From: Campanula takesimana | Taxonomy: Eukaryota > Streptophyta > Magnoliopsida > Asterales > Campanulaceae | NCBI GenBank assembly: GCA_026119855.1 | Contig: JAOWBW010000036.1 | Location: 1,984,001-2,048,000, forward strand | Direction of reading: 5' to 3' | Length of the DNA stretch: 64,000 nucleotides | Part shown: positions 1-10,558 of the stretch, in pieces | Position numbering within the stretch: the first letter of the stretch is position 1 | How the letters are laid out: every line of letters starts with the position of its first letter | Made by a program: the position numbers and the translations under genes | Notes under the pieces: model-generated | Seen by the model: only the letters and a program-made list of their open reading frames with translations | Told to the model about the DNA's origin: nothing | The model's database searches: none

Positions 1-68
1 TTAAAAAAGGGTTGAAATTTTAAGTAGGCTATTCACCCCCCCCCCTCTAGCCTCCTTTCTCATACCCT
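1..68. other. Unassigned leader sequence with C-run
   Basis: AT-rich start followed by a run of ten or more C. No open frame links it to the zinc knuckle downstream. It may be a degenerate linker of gag or another inserted fragment; too short to decide. Confidence 0.3.
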
Positions 69-183
69 TGTTGTGTCTTTGGGACCAACAGTCAGCTTGG
101 CCATTTTCAGAAGGATTGTCCAAGAGCAAGGATTGTACCATATGGGGGTGGAGTAGGATCATCTCAAGGTCAGAAGAGGGATG
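69..183 (+). pseudogene. Ty3/gypsy gag C-terminal zinc-knuckle fragment
   Basis: Nucleocapsid part of gag, which in this family binds RNA. In frame from 69 it contains a knuckle core ending GHFQKDCPRA, but the N-terminal cysteine spacing is degenerate. The last codon is broken after its first base at 183, where the Tat-like element begins. Skipping that element and one TSD copy, the codon completes as GCC (Ala) at 8742-8743 and the frame stays open into protease, so this piece and the ORF at 8742 were one polyprotein. Confidence 0.75.
179..183. repeat. Target-site duplication GGATG, left copy
   Basis: GGATG at 179-183 directly precedes the LTR start TGTAGATACCCC; the same five bases at 8737-8741 directly follow the other LTR end. 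A perfect 5-bp duplication, as expected of LTR-retrotransposon integrase. Confidence 0.95.
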
Positions 184-1428
184 TGTAGATACCCCGGGGG
201 ACCACAGCTTGGCTAGAGCGGTGAATTAACCTAGGATGTCTACTTGATTTTAAGAGTCGCCACCTATGTTTTAGAGGAACATAAGAAAAACCTAAAGAAA
301 GTCAATTTTAAATACAAAACCAGAGATTCGGGAAACGATGGGTTCGGGGGTTAGGTGACGGAGTGGGAAGTACTTAAACACCCACTCCGCCCCGCTTACG
401 CGGGTCTTGCTACTTTTGGTGTTCTAATGCTAAATGCCCTTCAATTTAATGAGAAGAGAAATGTGCTAACAATTATAATGAAAAGAAAGGGGAAATAAAA
501 ATAATGATTTTATTAATTAATTTATGCTAAAAGATTACATGTTGAATATGCTAAACAATTACATAAGAAATGAGATGGAATTTAATTAGTGTTTGGAATG
601 TTGGAATGTAACCTTGACCAAACTTCAATAGTGAAGTGGCCTTTTGGTTGTATTCCTTTTATGGAGATTGCATACTAGTAAGACATAAATAAAAGAGAAA
701 GAGAAAAGTTGTACCTTTATAAAAGAGAACTTGAAACCTTGACTTGAAAGTGGAGTTGTTGTAGAGAAATGGTTGTGTAGAACTTTGTGTAGAGTTTTGT
801 TGTTAAAACTCTTGTTGGGAGAATTTGTGTAGAGTTTGTGTAAAGAGAAAGTGTTCAAGGTCTAAAAATGAGGTCCTTTTCCAAGGTAGGAGATGATGGT
901 TTTTATAGGTAAAATTAGGAGGGAAAGGTTGGAGGGAAATTGGTCAATCCATGTGAAATGGAATTGACCAATCAAGAAAAAGATAAATAAAAGAATTAAT
1001 CAAATAATAATAAAATGAAATATTTTGTTTTTATGAAGAATGGCTAGAATAAAGGATTTGGGAGTTATGAAATGAGGGGGAATGAATGTGGATGTAAAAA
1101 AGAGGTGTTTGTGATCAAGAAGAGATTTTCTAAATAAGAAAAGGGAGGGAAATAAGGTGCAATCCGTTACTGCCATAATGGGAGGCGCGCGGGTCCCGCT
1201 TTAGGGGCGAGACGCGCGCGCATCCCGATAACACTTCCGAAAGCGTCCGCGGGAGAAAATGATAGAATGAAAGAATGACTCTAAAATTTAACTCTGTTAT
1301 GCAGTTTAGTCCAAAACTAACGGAATCAGTTAGGAACTTAACGGAAGTAACAAAAATTAACAAAAACAAGTTAAATAAAAATACTATGTATGCAATCGGG
1401 GTGAGAGGTCCAAAGCAGGGTGTCTACA
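184..1428 (-). repeat. LTR (3' LTR in element orientation)
   Basis: 1245 bp, from TGTAGATACCCC to GGGTGTCTACA; matches 7495-8736 along its length. Contains a GC-rich palindromic cluster at about 1179-1254 (GGCGCGCGGG, GACGCGCGCGC). A 77-codon minus ORF at 625-858 lies in both LTR copies and is not considered a gene. Confidence 0.95.
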
Positions 1429-1600
1429 GAGCCCTTCGGCGACGTGGATTGCAAAGCAAAACGCGTCGACGAAAGAAAGACAACCGCCGAGGACATCGAC
1501 AAAAGAAAACAAAGACTTGATAAAGCAGGAATTTTGAAATTGCGAGAGATAGGGGTGCGCTCCCTGTGTGAGCGGCTTTATTGATATAAAAAGATAAGGC

Positions 1601-2075
1601 AGGATCCGTTTTACTGAAGCGGGATCCGTTTGCTGAATGCGGGATCCGTTTGCTGAGGCGGGATCCGTTTGCTGAATGCGGGATCCGTTTACTGATTGCG
1701 TGATCCGTTTGCTGATTGCGGGATCCGTTTGCTGGTGCGGGATCCGTTTGCTGAAGCGGGATCCGCTTGCTGGTGCGGGATCCGTTTGCTGATTGCGGGA
1801 TCCGTTTGCTGGTGCGGGATCCGTTTGCTGGTGCGGGATCCGTTTGCTGATGCGGGATCCGTTTGCTGATTGCGGGATCCGTTTGCTGAAGGCGGGATCC
1901 GTTTGCTGAAGGCGGGATCCGTTTGCTGAATGCGGGATCCGTTTGCTGAATGCGGGATCCGTTTGCTGGTGCGGGATCCGTTTGCTGATGCGGGATCCGT
2001 TTGCTGATTGCGGGATCCGTTTGCTGAAGCGGGATCCGTTTGCTGAGGCGGGATCCGTTTGCTAATTGCGGGATC
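1601..2075. repeat. Tandem array, 18-20 bp unit, about 24 copies
   Basis: Consensus GCGGGATCCGTTTGCTGA plus a 0-2 base variable tail. Nearly every unit carries a BamHI-type GGATCC. Unit length is not constant and not a multiple of three, so the minus-strand translation cycles through the three phases (ANGSR, QQTDPA, SKRIP) without stops. It sits just inside the 3' LTR of the Tat-like element. Confidence 0.95.
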
Positions 2076-5000
2076 ACTGTGGACCAAATTGCTGTCTAGA
2101 GCTGCAGTTGCTGTTGACTTTATCGTGGGGATGCGGGCATAGTTGACTGTGGACCATTTTCTGCTGGGGATGAAGTGCCTTAAGTAGCGGATGCTGTTGA
2201 CTTCGTGGTGGTACCTGTTATGTGTGTGCTTGGCAGGTATATGTGTTTGTGCAAGAAGATGCATGAAGTGTGAAATGAAGAGAGCAATTGTGCTCGTGGT
2301 GCAATGTGATTTTGAAGCACTTTTGCATGAGGGAGAAGTACAGTGATTTTGTGTGTGAAGTGATTTTTGAAAGTAGAGATTTGCTTGAGAGAGATGAATG
2401 AAGTCCATACCTTCACTTACCATTGCCGTTGGATGGATTTGTGATGTTGTGGTAGCTGCTTTGGCGGAGAGTGTCGCTGCCTTTGATGATGAATTCGCTT
2501 TTGATGGAGTATCAGTGGGACAGTATTCCGGATGATGGGTTGGTCGTGCCAAAAGGCTGCCTACGTAGCCCTTAAGCAAAGTAGAGCACATACTTTTGCA
2601 CATAGAAGGAGAAAAAGAAAAAGAAAAATCTTTTTTTTTTTTTTTTTTTTTTTTTAGATTAGAAGGGAAAGACTATGCACACATGTGAGAAAAAGATTTT
2701 TTTTTAGTTCGTGGGCGAACCATTTTAACCATTGTGTGTTTGTAAAGCCAACCCAAGATCAAGTCATGTTCGATCGAAGTCCGGATTGCCTTGCTTGAAT
2801 TATGTCGTTGTTGCCGTGGTGTCCAACGAAATTGATGTCTAGCCCCAAGAGATTTGTCGTTTATGGGGCTTCAAAAGGACTATTGATGCCGAGATAAGGG
2901 GTTGCTGATTGTAAAGCCCCTTTTGATGCCAAACTTTTATGTGGCTTGCATAGCCCCAATATGAATCAACTCTTGACCCATCCAAATAAATTGCCTTTTG
3001 CTGTTGACGTGGTCAAGCCCCAAGAGAAAATCATTGATACCAAGCTTTGAGAGATTACTAAGCCCCAAATGTCATGGGCTTATTGTTTGCGAGCTTATCA
3101 TTATATTGGGAGCGGATGGCGCTATTGGGAAGAACTCTTGAAGGCGATCTTCCTCTTTCTCTTATTTGGTGGTGGATGGCCCTTTTTTGTGGTTGATACC
3201 CAAATGGCGGAAGGTCCATGTTGAAAATGTAGTACAGTCTTCGGGAGACGTCTCGTGGGAGATGGTGATGTTGTTGCAGATGATAAGGTCTTGTTGTGAT
3301 AAAGTCTCGAACGGTATGTTTGCTCGAGTCTTCTTGAGTTGAACCAATGGGAGATCTTCGGATGCAGCCTGTGCTTTTGATCTTGGAGAAGGGGGTGCTG
3401 TATTGCAGAAACATTGGGATTGGCCGTAACTCTGTCTCTAGAGTTAACATATTGGCATTGCCCGCCATAACTCAGCCGGGTGAGTCTAGCATATTGAATC
3501 TTTTTCCTTTTCTCTAAGACTTCCTTCAGAATCTCGCTGTGAGTTCTAACAAGAATCATCAAATTCATTCATATCATCGGAGCCTTCATTTAAAACCAAG
3601 AGGCCTTTTGACTGGAAGTGTTGAGGGACCATTGAAGTTTGATCCTTTTTATGGAGCCATAAGACTACTCCCAAATTGCATTGCTCGGGTACCACTGCCC
3701 AAAATCTTGTTAATTGCGAAGTCCCAATATTGCCCTTTGCTTGAATTACTGTAAAGCCGTGGCCCAAAAAATTGTAGATTGCGAAGCCCCTTGAGACCTT
3801 CCGGTATGAAGCTTCAAATGTTGCTGGGGACATTGAAGTGAATTGCTTCTTACCGAGGGAGCCTTTAAGACTTGACCGTAGCCCCTAGAGTACCATCATT
3901 GATTGCGAAAGGTCCATCCTTGATTGGGGGAACAAGTACGGACACACATGACAAGAGGGCTTTTTGACATCCCTTTTGAGAGACTTTGAGGATAGTCTCA
4001 CACATGTTTCTCGAGCATAGCCCCTAGGGCTTATTGATTGTCAAATGAAGCAAAAGAAGCCCTTTTTCTTGAGTCACATGGCCCCTAGGGCGTCACTATT
4101 TGTTGAGCAAAGCAAGAGTGACTCATCCTCGTGCGGGGGAATAAACATGAGAGGACATGGCAAGAGCTACTCCATTTCTCGGGAGCCTTTCGGCGTACTT
4201 TAGAAGCACATACTTGAAGAAGCTTTGAAAACTGAGACACATGTTGTTGCTATTTGCTGCCCAAGCCAATTGACTAGCTAGGGATTATTTGTGCAACCTC
4301 GTGCCCTTTTATGATGGCTCGTTCTCAGATGGGTCTTGGTTACCACGGGCCTTCTTTTCATGAACCCAAAAAATGCACACTGCTGGAGAATGATGCCGAT
4401 AACCCAAGGCAACCTTTGATGGTGCCATATCTTGTCGAGCCTTTTGCAATCCCAAAGTTGACTCGGTGGGGAATTGACTTGCTGAGGAGATTTGATGTAC
4501 AACTCGTGCAGTTGTCTTCTTTAGAGGCCGGAGATCTCCATTTCTCTTTCCCTTCTCTCTCCCACTCTCTCATTTTTTTTTATGACGCACCCTGTTTTTT
4601 GCCTAGACCGCCCTTTCGGGTTTTCAATCTAGCGGGCATCTCTTTTGCGTCTTTTTTTTTTACTCGATTAATGAGGAAGTGTGCATTGACTCTGGCTGAG
4701 GAGATAAGACATGTGATTTTGCGGTGAAGACCTCTTGTCACTAAAGATGAGTGACATTGACTCGACTAGGGAAGTGTCCCTAGTATTGACTTCATGTATG
4801 TATATTTTTTGAATGACTCACGAAGGCAAGTAAGTCATTAAGAGAGAAGAGAAAGAAAGCCCCAATTTGATTGCAAGAAATTGGGAGTATGCAGAAAGAA
4901 TAGAAGCCCTAGACTCGACAAGGAACGTGAAAGCGATTCCAAATCTAAGAAAGTTGTTCAATCTTGAGGTGATTAATTCATTGGCAAATGAATCGTACAA

Positions 5001-5692
5001 AGATGTCTTGACAAGTTCGAGAGGAAGGCCGATCACCATAACGCGCTAGGGCTAAACATATCTTCTTTCTTGCATGAGACCGAACCCTAAGGTTGCCTAC
5101 GTTCCTCCAGTGTAGAGGCTCAGGTCACCGTAGTTCTTGCGGATTCTCCATTCGCCGTGATGAATTGTTGCTTCGTCGTGATTGTTGTCGATGTTGCTTC
5201 GTCCTTCGTTTGGTGGAATGATATTGTTGTTGTGAACTTCTTTGAATGAATGGGGATTTTTTTTTATTATTATTATTTATTTTTTATCCCCTTTTGAAAA
5301 CTTTGCTTCATGATTGTTGCTCCACCTTTCTTTGTCTTGATTTCGTTATTGTTGATGTCTTCGTTGTTGATGCCGTCGTCGATGTTTAGCCTCTAGGCAT
5401 TCAAGCGATACCCTTCATTCCAAAACTTGTTTAGACACCTTTTCATCATTTTGCCAAGAATTAGATTGAACAACTTGGAAGAGTGTATGAGGACAAGAAC
5501 GACTTTTATTTAATGATTGACTCAAAATTTAACATTGGACGAGAGAAAACATTAATGCACACATTAGAGGACTTTTGACTCTTTTTTTTTTATCCTATCT
5601 CTAGGTAGAGAAAGAGAAATGGAGATGGCTGTCGTCATCCCCATTATCGTTGTAGTCTTCTTTGTGGCATGATCTCTTGTTGAGGCCCCATT
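2076..5692. other. Non-coding internal region of the Tat-like element
   Basis: About 3.6 kb between the tandem array and the gag-like ORF. It holds a T-tract (2630-2655), many diverged short blocks built around AGCCCC (about 2760-4100), and scattered minus-strand ORFs of 60-150 codons (for example 3058-3568) whose overlapping frames match nothing I recognise. Phrases resembling GGCTGCCTACGTAGCCC occur at about 2555-2575 and, diverged, at about 5090. I see no pol remnants. Confidence 0.6.
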
Positions 5693-6280
5693 TCAAATCT
5701 GAGCCCCTTCCTTGATGAGTTCTTGCATGTTCTCACTCTCTGACTGTTGTTCTTCACCCACGGTAAATTCACCATTGTCAATCGAATCTTGAATGATGTC
5801 GCGGAGGGACAAGCAATCCTCGGTGACATGACCGCTGCATTGGTGATAGTCACACCACTTGTAGTGGGCATGGTTGCGACGTAACGGTTGTGGTTGCTTG
5901 TAACCTTGGAGAGGAGAAACTTGTCCCTTGGTTTTGAGAGCTTCGTAGGCCTCGGTGATGGTCACGCCATTGAGAGGGGTATAGACACGGTCGTTGGTGG
6001 CACCTTTGTGACTTTTGAGGGATGAGCCACTTGAGCGTGTTTTACCGTGGACCTTTGCCTTGCTGTCGGTGAGCTCTTGCAAACGAGCCTTAAGTTCGGA
6101 CACTTCTTCCTTGTGAATTTTCCTCTCGAGATCAAGACGGTCTTGCCACAAATCATCCTTGCGGTGGGCATCCTCGACAAGTCTATCCATTTGTTCCCCC
6201 ATGGCTCTTATTATGTTGAAGAACCTTTCGTTGGACACGGAGATGTTCTCACCCTTGTTGTTGTTGCTGTTGGAAGCCAT
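5693..6280 (-). CDS. Gag-like protein of the Tat-like element
   Basis: 195 codons if started at the ATG at 6280, which opens MASNSNNNKGENIS; the frame extends upstream to 6373 but that part reads like leader. Residues about 20-85 are charged and helical, probably coiled coil. Around residues 140-165 is a knuckle of the form CDYHx4GHxTxxC followed by LRDIIQD, the pattern of Tat/Athila/Ogre gag nucleocapsid. The usual long capsid domain before the knuckle is missing, so the protein is short for a gag. In the family it would bind the element's RNA; whether this shortened form works is unknown. A stop ends it at 5693 and no protease follows. Confidence 0.65.
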   Translation of the reverse strand: MASNSNNNKGENISVSNERFFNIIRAMGEQMDRLVEDAHRKDDLWQDRLDLERKIHKEEVSELKARLQELTDSKAKVHGKTRSSGSSLKSHKGATNDRVYTPLNGVTITEAYEALKTKGQVSPLQGYKQPQPLRRNHAHYKWCDYHQCSGHVTEDCLSLRDIIQDSIDNGEFTVGEEQQSESENMQELIKEGAQI

Positions 6281-7475
6281 TGGACCTATTGAGAGAACAC
6301 GGTAGATCTTAGGTTGGCCCCACAAACACCTTTTGGATAAAATGATTTCACCCACAAACAAGAAAAGACTCAACCAAATAAAGAAAAATGACTCTTTTTT
6401 TTTATTTACAAAAGTCGAAAGGACGTGGTCCTTTTTGGGGTTTCTAGAAAAATAGTGGAATCGTCACACTAGTATATAGACCTTCTCGCGGTCCCATATA
6501 CTCATCAGATTCCACCACGCTTGTGAATCCTACATATGTCGGGATTAAACTAAATTAATGTAGTAAATCATACATGCGGGGACGGATTTTTTATTTGCGT
6601 CCAAAATAACCACTTTGGGGACGGAGTTTTATTTCGTCCAAAACAACGAGTGGCATGTATGATTTGAAGACATTAGTTTAGGGAAATCTCGGCACATGGA
6701 AACCGACTTGAGTCACGGAGTGTTAGACCCTAACTAGAATTGTGTGGTTTGTGCTCGGCTAAAGAGAGGCTTAAAGGTCACTCCCGGCATGTAGTCATGA
6801 ACTACGCCACGGGCTGAGGTTTACCGCTTCGAAAGAGTCAAGGTCGAGTGGAGCTTGAAACTTCCTAGGACGGGCCTCGACGGGTTTGGGGTTGGACTTG
6901 TGCGACTCGATAGTGAGCAGTTGATAAGAATTGTGAACGTAGTGTGAGGTCTAACAAGTGACAATTTTTTTTTTTAAGGACATAAAAAAAACAAATAAGC
7001 ACGTAATTTACAACTTTTGAATCACCCGTGTGACCGATAAAAATGAACAAGAAATAAAAGCTGTTTTGTGCAGGCCCGGTGCCCACACACTGTCAAAACT
7101 GTCATTCTGTTCACTGTTTTTGTTTCTGGGAAATGCCCAGAAGCGCGCGCATTCAGATGCCTACTCGGGAGGCACGCGCGTTAGACTAAGAGAAGTGGAG
7201 GCGCCCGCTTCTGGGCAGTACCTGCAAAATCAGCGGGTTCAAGGGATTGCCTTGACCCTAAATTATAGAACTTTTTCCCCTGCAGCAAACGTTAGCACAG
7301 AAACATGGAATTGAAGGACAAGATGGGAGGTAGGCGATTCTGGTAATAAGGGTCGGACGCGCGCGCTTTAGGCCAAGAGGGCCGGAGGCGCGCACTTCCT
7401 ACCATTTTTACCAGAATGCCCAGAAAACAGATATAAGAACACAAAAAGCAGAAAATGCAAGTTTAACCCTCTATA
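6281..7475 (-). other. 5' leader of the Tat-like element
   Basis: Untranslated region between primer-binding site and gag. Contains paired GGACGGA...TTT(A/T)TTTGCGTCC-like blocks near 6580-6640 and three GC-rich blocks (about 7141-7185, 7200-7215, 7355-7400) with GCGCGCGC or GGCGCGCAC cores similar to the palindromic cluster in the LTR. No gene seen. Confidence 0.6.
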
Positions 7476-7493
7476 TCCCCAACGGAGTCGCCA
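7476..7493 (-). promoter_or_regulatory. Primer-binding site
   Basis: On the minus strand TGGCGACTCCGTTGGGGA starts one base after the LTR. TGG at the 5' end pairs with the CCA tail of a tRNA; the rest fits a tRNA ending GGAGTCGCCA. I believe Tat/Ogre elements use a similar site, but I have not checked the tRNA. Confidence 0.7.
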
Positions 7494-7494
7494 C

Positions 7495-8736
7495 TGTAGA
7501 TACCCCGGGGGACCACGGCTTGGCTAGAGCGGTGAATTAACCTAGGATGTCTACTTGATTTTAAGAGTCGCCACCTATGTTTTAGAGGAACATAAGAAAA
7601 ACCTAAAGAAAGCCAATTTTAAATACAAAACCAGAGATTCGGGAAACGATGGGTTCGGGGGTTAAGTGACGGAGTGGGAAGTACTTAAACACCCACTCCG
7701 CCCCGCTTACGCGGGTCTTGCTACTTTTGGTGTTCTAATGCTAAATGCCCTTCAATTTAATGATAAGAGAAATGTGCTAACAATTATAATGAAAAGAAAG
7801 GGAAAATAAAAAGAATGATTTTATTAATTAATTTATGCTAAAAGATTACATGTTGAATATGCTAAACAATTACATAAGAAATGAGATGGAATTTAATTAG
7901 TGTTTGGAATGTTGGAATGTAACCTTGACCAAACTTCAATAGTGAAGTGGCCTTTTGGTTGTATTCCTTTTATGGAGATTGCATACTAGTAAGACATAAA
8001 TAAAAGAGAAAGAGAAAAGTTGTACCTTTAGAAAAGAGAACTTGAAACCTTGACTTGAAAGTGGAGTTGTTGTAGAGAAATGGTTGTGTAGAACTTTGTG
8101 TAGAGTTTTGTTGTTAAAACTCTTGTTGGGAGAATTTGTGTAGAGTTTGTGTAAAGAGAAAGTGTTCAAGGTCTAAAAATGAGGTCCTTTTCCAAGGTAG
8201 GAGATGATGGTTTTTATAGGTAAAATTAGGAGGGAAAGGTTGGAGGGAAATTGGTCAATCCATGTGAAATGGAATTGACCAATCAAGAAAAAGATAAATA
8301 AAAGAATTAATCAAATAATAATAAAATGAAATATTTGTTTTTATGAAGAATGGATAGAATAAAGGATTTGGGAGTTATGAAATGAGGGGGAATGAATGTG
8401 GATGTAAAAAGGAGGTGTTTGTGATCAAGAAGAGATTTTCTAAATAAGAAAAGGGAGGGAAATAAGGTGCAATCCGTTACTGCCATAATGGGAGGCGCGC
8501 GGGTCCCGCTTTAGGGGCGAGACGCGCGCGCATCCCAATAACACTTCCGGAAGCGCCCGCGGGAGAAAAAGACAGAATGACAGATGACTCTAAAAGTTAA
8601 CTCTGTTATGCAGTTTAGTCCAAAACTAACGGAATCAGTTAGGAACTTAACGGAAGTAACAGAAATTAACAAAACAAGTTAAATAAAAATACTATGTATG
8701 CAATCGGGGTGAGAGGTCCAAAGCGGGGTGTCTACA
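7495..8736 (-). repeat. LTR (5' LTR in element orientation)
   Basis: 1242 bp partner of 184-1428, same ends, followed by TSD GGATG at 8737-8741. GC-rich palindromic cluster at about 8490-8565. Confidence 0.95.
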
Positions 8737-8741
8737 GGATG

Positions 8742-10558
8742 CCTCAGGGAAGCCTAAGGTGCAAGGTCGTGTTTTTGCTATCAATCAACAACAGGCTTCA
8801 AATTCTTCTAACGTGATAGGAGGTATAATTTCTGTGTCTAGTTTGAGGGCACGTGCACTTATAAACCCTGGCTCTTCGCATTCTTATGTGTCTGTGCATT
8901 TTGCTTCTCGATTGCATGTTTCTTCTGAATCTCTACCTTATGTGTTAGAAGTGTCTACTCCAATAGGGGAGTGTTTGGTGACTAATAAGGTGTTACATGG
9001 CTGTGATGTACATATTTGGGAGCATGTTTTATTTGCTGATTTAGTTGTTTTGCCATTACAAGATTTTGATATTATCTTGGGAATGGATTGGTTGAGTAAA
9101 TACCATGCTTCAGTTGATTGTTATAAAAAGGTGGTTACATTTTCTATGATGTGCCTGAATTTACTTTTGAGGCTGTTCCTTTGAGTAAGGGAATTCGTAT
9201 TATTTCTTATGTGAAAGCTAGAAAGTTGTTGCATCATGGTTGTACGGGGTATTTGGCCAATGTTCTTGATATTACTAAAAGGTTGCCTGAAGTAGAGGAT
9301 GTGCATATTGTGAAAGAGTTTCCTGATGTGTTCTCTACTGAGTATTCTATGCCTCCTGATAGGGAGATCGAGTTTTGTATTGACTTACTTCCAGGTACTA
9401 CCCCGATATCTGAATCACCTTACAGAATGGCTCCAGCTGAATTAAAGGAGTTGAAAATTCAACTACAAGAGTTGCTTGATAGGGGTTTCATCCGACCCAG
9501 TGTATCACCTTGGGGAGCTCCTGTGTTGTTTGTAAAGAAGAAAGATGGGTCTTTGAGACTATGCATCGACTATAGAAAACTGAATCAGGTGACTGTAAAG
9601 AACAAATATCCTTTGCCTCACATTGATGATTTATTTGATCAACTCCAAGGGTCAGTTGTCTTTTCGAAGCTTGATTTAAAGAGTGGGTATCATCAGTTGA
9701 AGATTCACTCAGAAGACATTACTAAGACTGCTTTCCGTAGTAGGTATGGTCATTATGAGTTTCTTGTTATGCCTTTCGGATTAACAAATGCTCCAGTTGT
9801 TTTCATGGATATGATGAATCGGGTTTTCAAGCCTTATCTTGATTCTTTTATGGTTGTGTTTATTGATGACATCCTGGTTTATTCTAAGTCTCGGGAGGAG
9901 CATGAACAACATTTGCGAATTGTTTTATCGATTCTTCGGGAGAAGCAGTTGTTTGCAAAATTCAGTAAGTGTGCTTTTTGGCTCGATGAAGTTTCTTTTC
10001 TGGGACATGTGGTTTCCAATAGAGGTATATCTGTTGATCCATAAAAAATAGAAGCTATTGTGAATTGGAAGAGGCCAGAATCAGTTACAGAAATTCGAAG
10101 TTTCTTGGGGTCAGCTGGGTACTACAGAAGATTCATTGAAGGGTTTTCTAAAATTGCTACACCATTGACTCAGTTGACTCGAAAGAATGTGTCATATGTG
10201 TGGGATGACAAATGTTAAGTTAGTTTTGAAGAGTTAAAGAAAAGGTTGACCACCGCTCCTATTCTTGCATTGCCTAATGGAAATGATGAATTGGTAATTT
10301 ATAGTGATGCTTCAAAGGAAGGCTTGGGGTGTGTTTTAATGCAAATTGGGAAGGTAATTGCGTATGCTTCAAGGAAGTTAACTCCTAGTGAGCAGAATTA
10401 TCAAACCCATGACATGGAGCTTGCAGCTATTGTTTTTGCGTTACACAAATGGAAGCATTATCTATATGGAGCAAAGTTTGAGATTTTCACAGATCATCAG
10501 AGTTTGAAGTATCTTTTCTCCCAGAAAGAGTTGAACAATAGACAACGAAGATGGATGG
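8742..10558 (+). pseudogene. Ty3/gypsy protease-RT-RNase H (first part), decayed
   Basis: Continues the gag frame of 69-183. Protease: the active-site triad reads NPGSSHS where this family normally has DSG, so the catalytic Asp is lost. A frameshift near 9148-9155 moves the reading from the 8759 frame to the 9151 frame. RT follows, with PYRMAP, LRLCIDYRKLNQ and the catalytic FIDDILVYS near 9855-9885, all well kept. In-frame TAA stops lie at 10042 and 10216. RNase H begins YSDASKEGLGCVL (about 10300) and reaches TDHQSLKYLF before the solo LTR cuts it at 10558, inside the codons for RRWMEL. Roughly full size for the PR-RT section, but dead. Confidence 0.9.

Larger units (their letters stand above)
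184..8736 (-). mobile_element. Complete non-autonomous LTR retrotransposon, Tat-like, minus orientation
   Basis: Two LTRs (184-1428 and 7495-8736), TG...CA ends with a 12-bp near-perfect terminal inverted repeat, and TSD GGATG. Orientation is minus: read on that strand, TGGCGACTCCGTTGGGGA follows the 7495-8736 LTR after one base, as a primer-binding site should. The only recognisable coding sequence is a gag-like ORF (5693-6280, minus) with a zinc knuckle of the Tat/Athila/Ogre type. No protease, RT, RNase H or integrase was seen in about 6 kb of internal DNA, so mobility would need a helper. It resembles the class called TR-GAG or LARD. LTRs differ at roughly 20 positions by eye (about 2%). 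Confidence 0.9.

Noticed and set aside
1601..2075. CRISPR-like array
   Set aside because: Units are directly contiguous without unique spacers, and the genome is a plant.
1424..2603. Long minus-strand ORFs (217 and 304 codons) with repeated SKRIPHQQTDPA text
   Set aside because: They are translations of the 18-20 bp tandem array; the peptide repeat follows DNA unit length and appears in more than one frame.
3058..3568. Possible captured host gene in the Tat-like element (overlapping 136- and 148-codon minus ORFs)
   Set aside because: Two frames overlap over the same DNA and neither shows a motif I recognise; chance ORFs are likelier.
625..8169. 77-codon minus ORF present at 625-858 and 7936-8169
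   Set aside because: It lies in both LTR copies of one element; its conservation reflects LTR identity and not coding selection.
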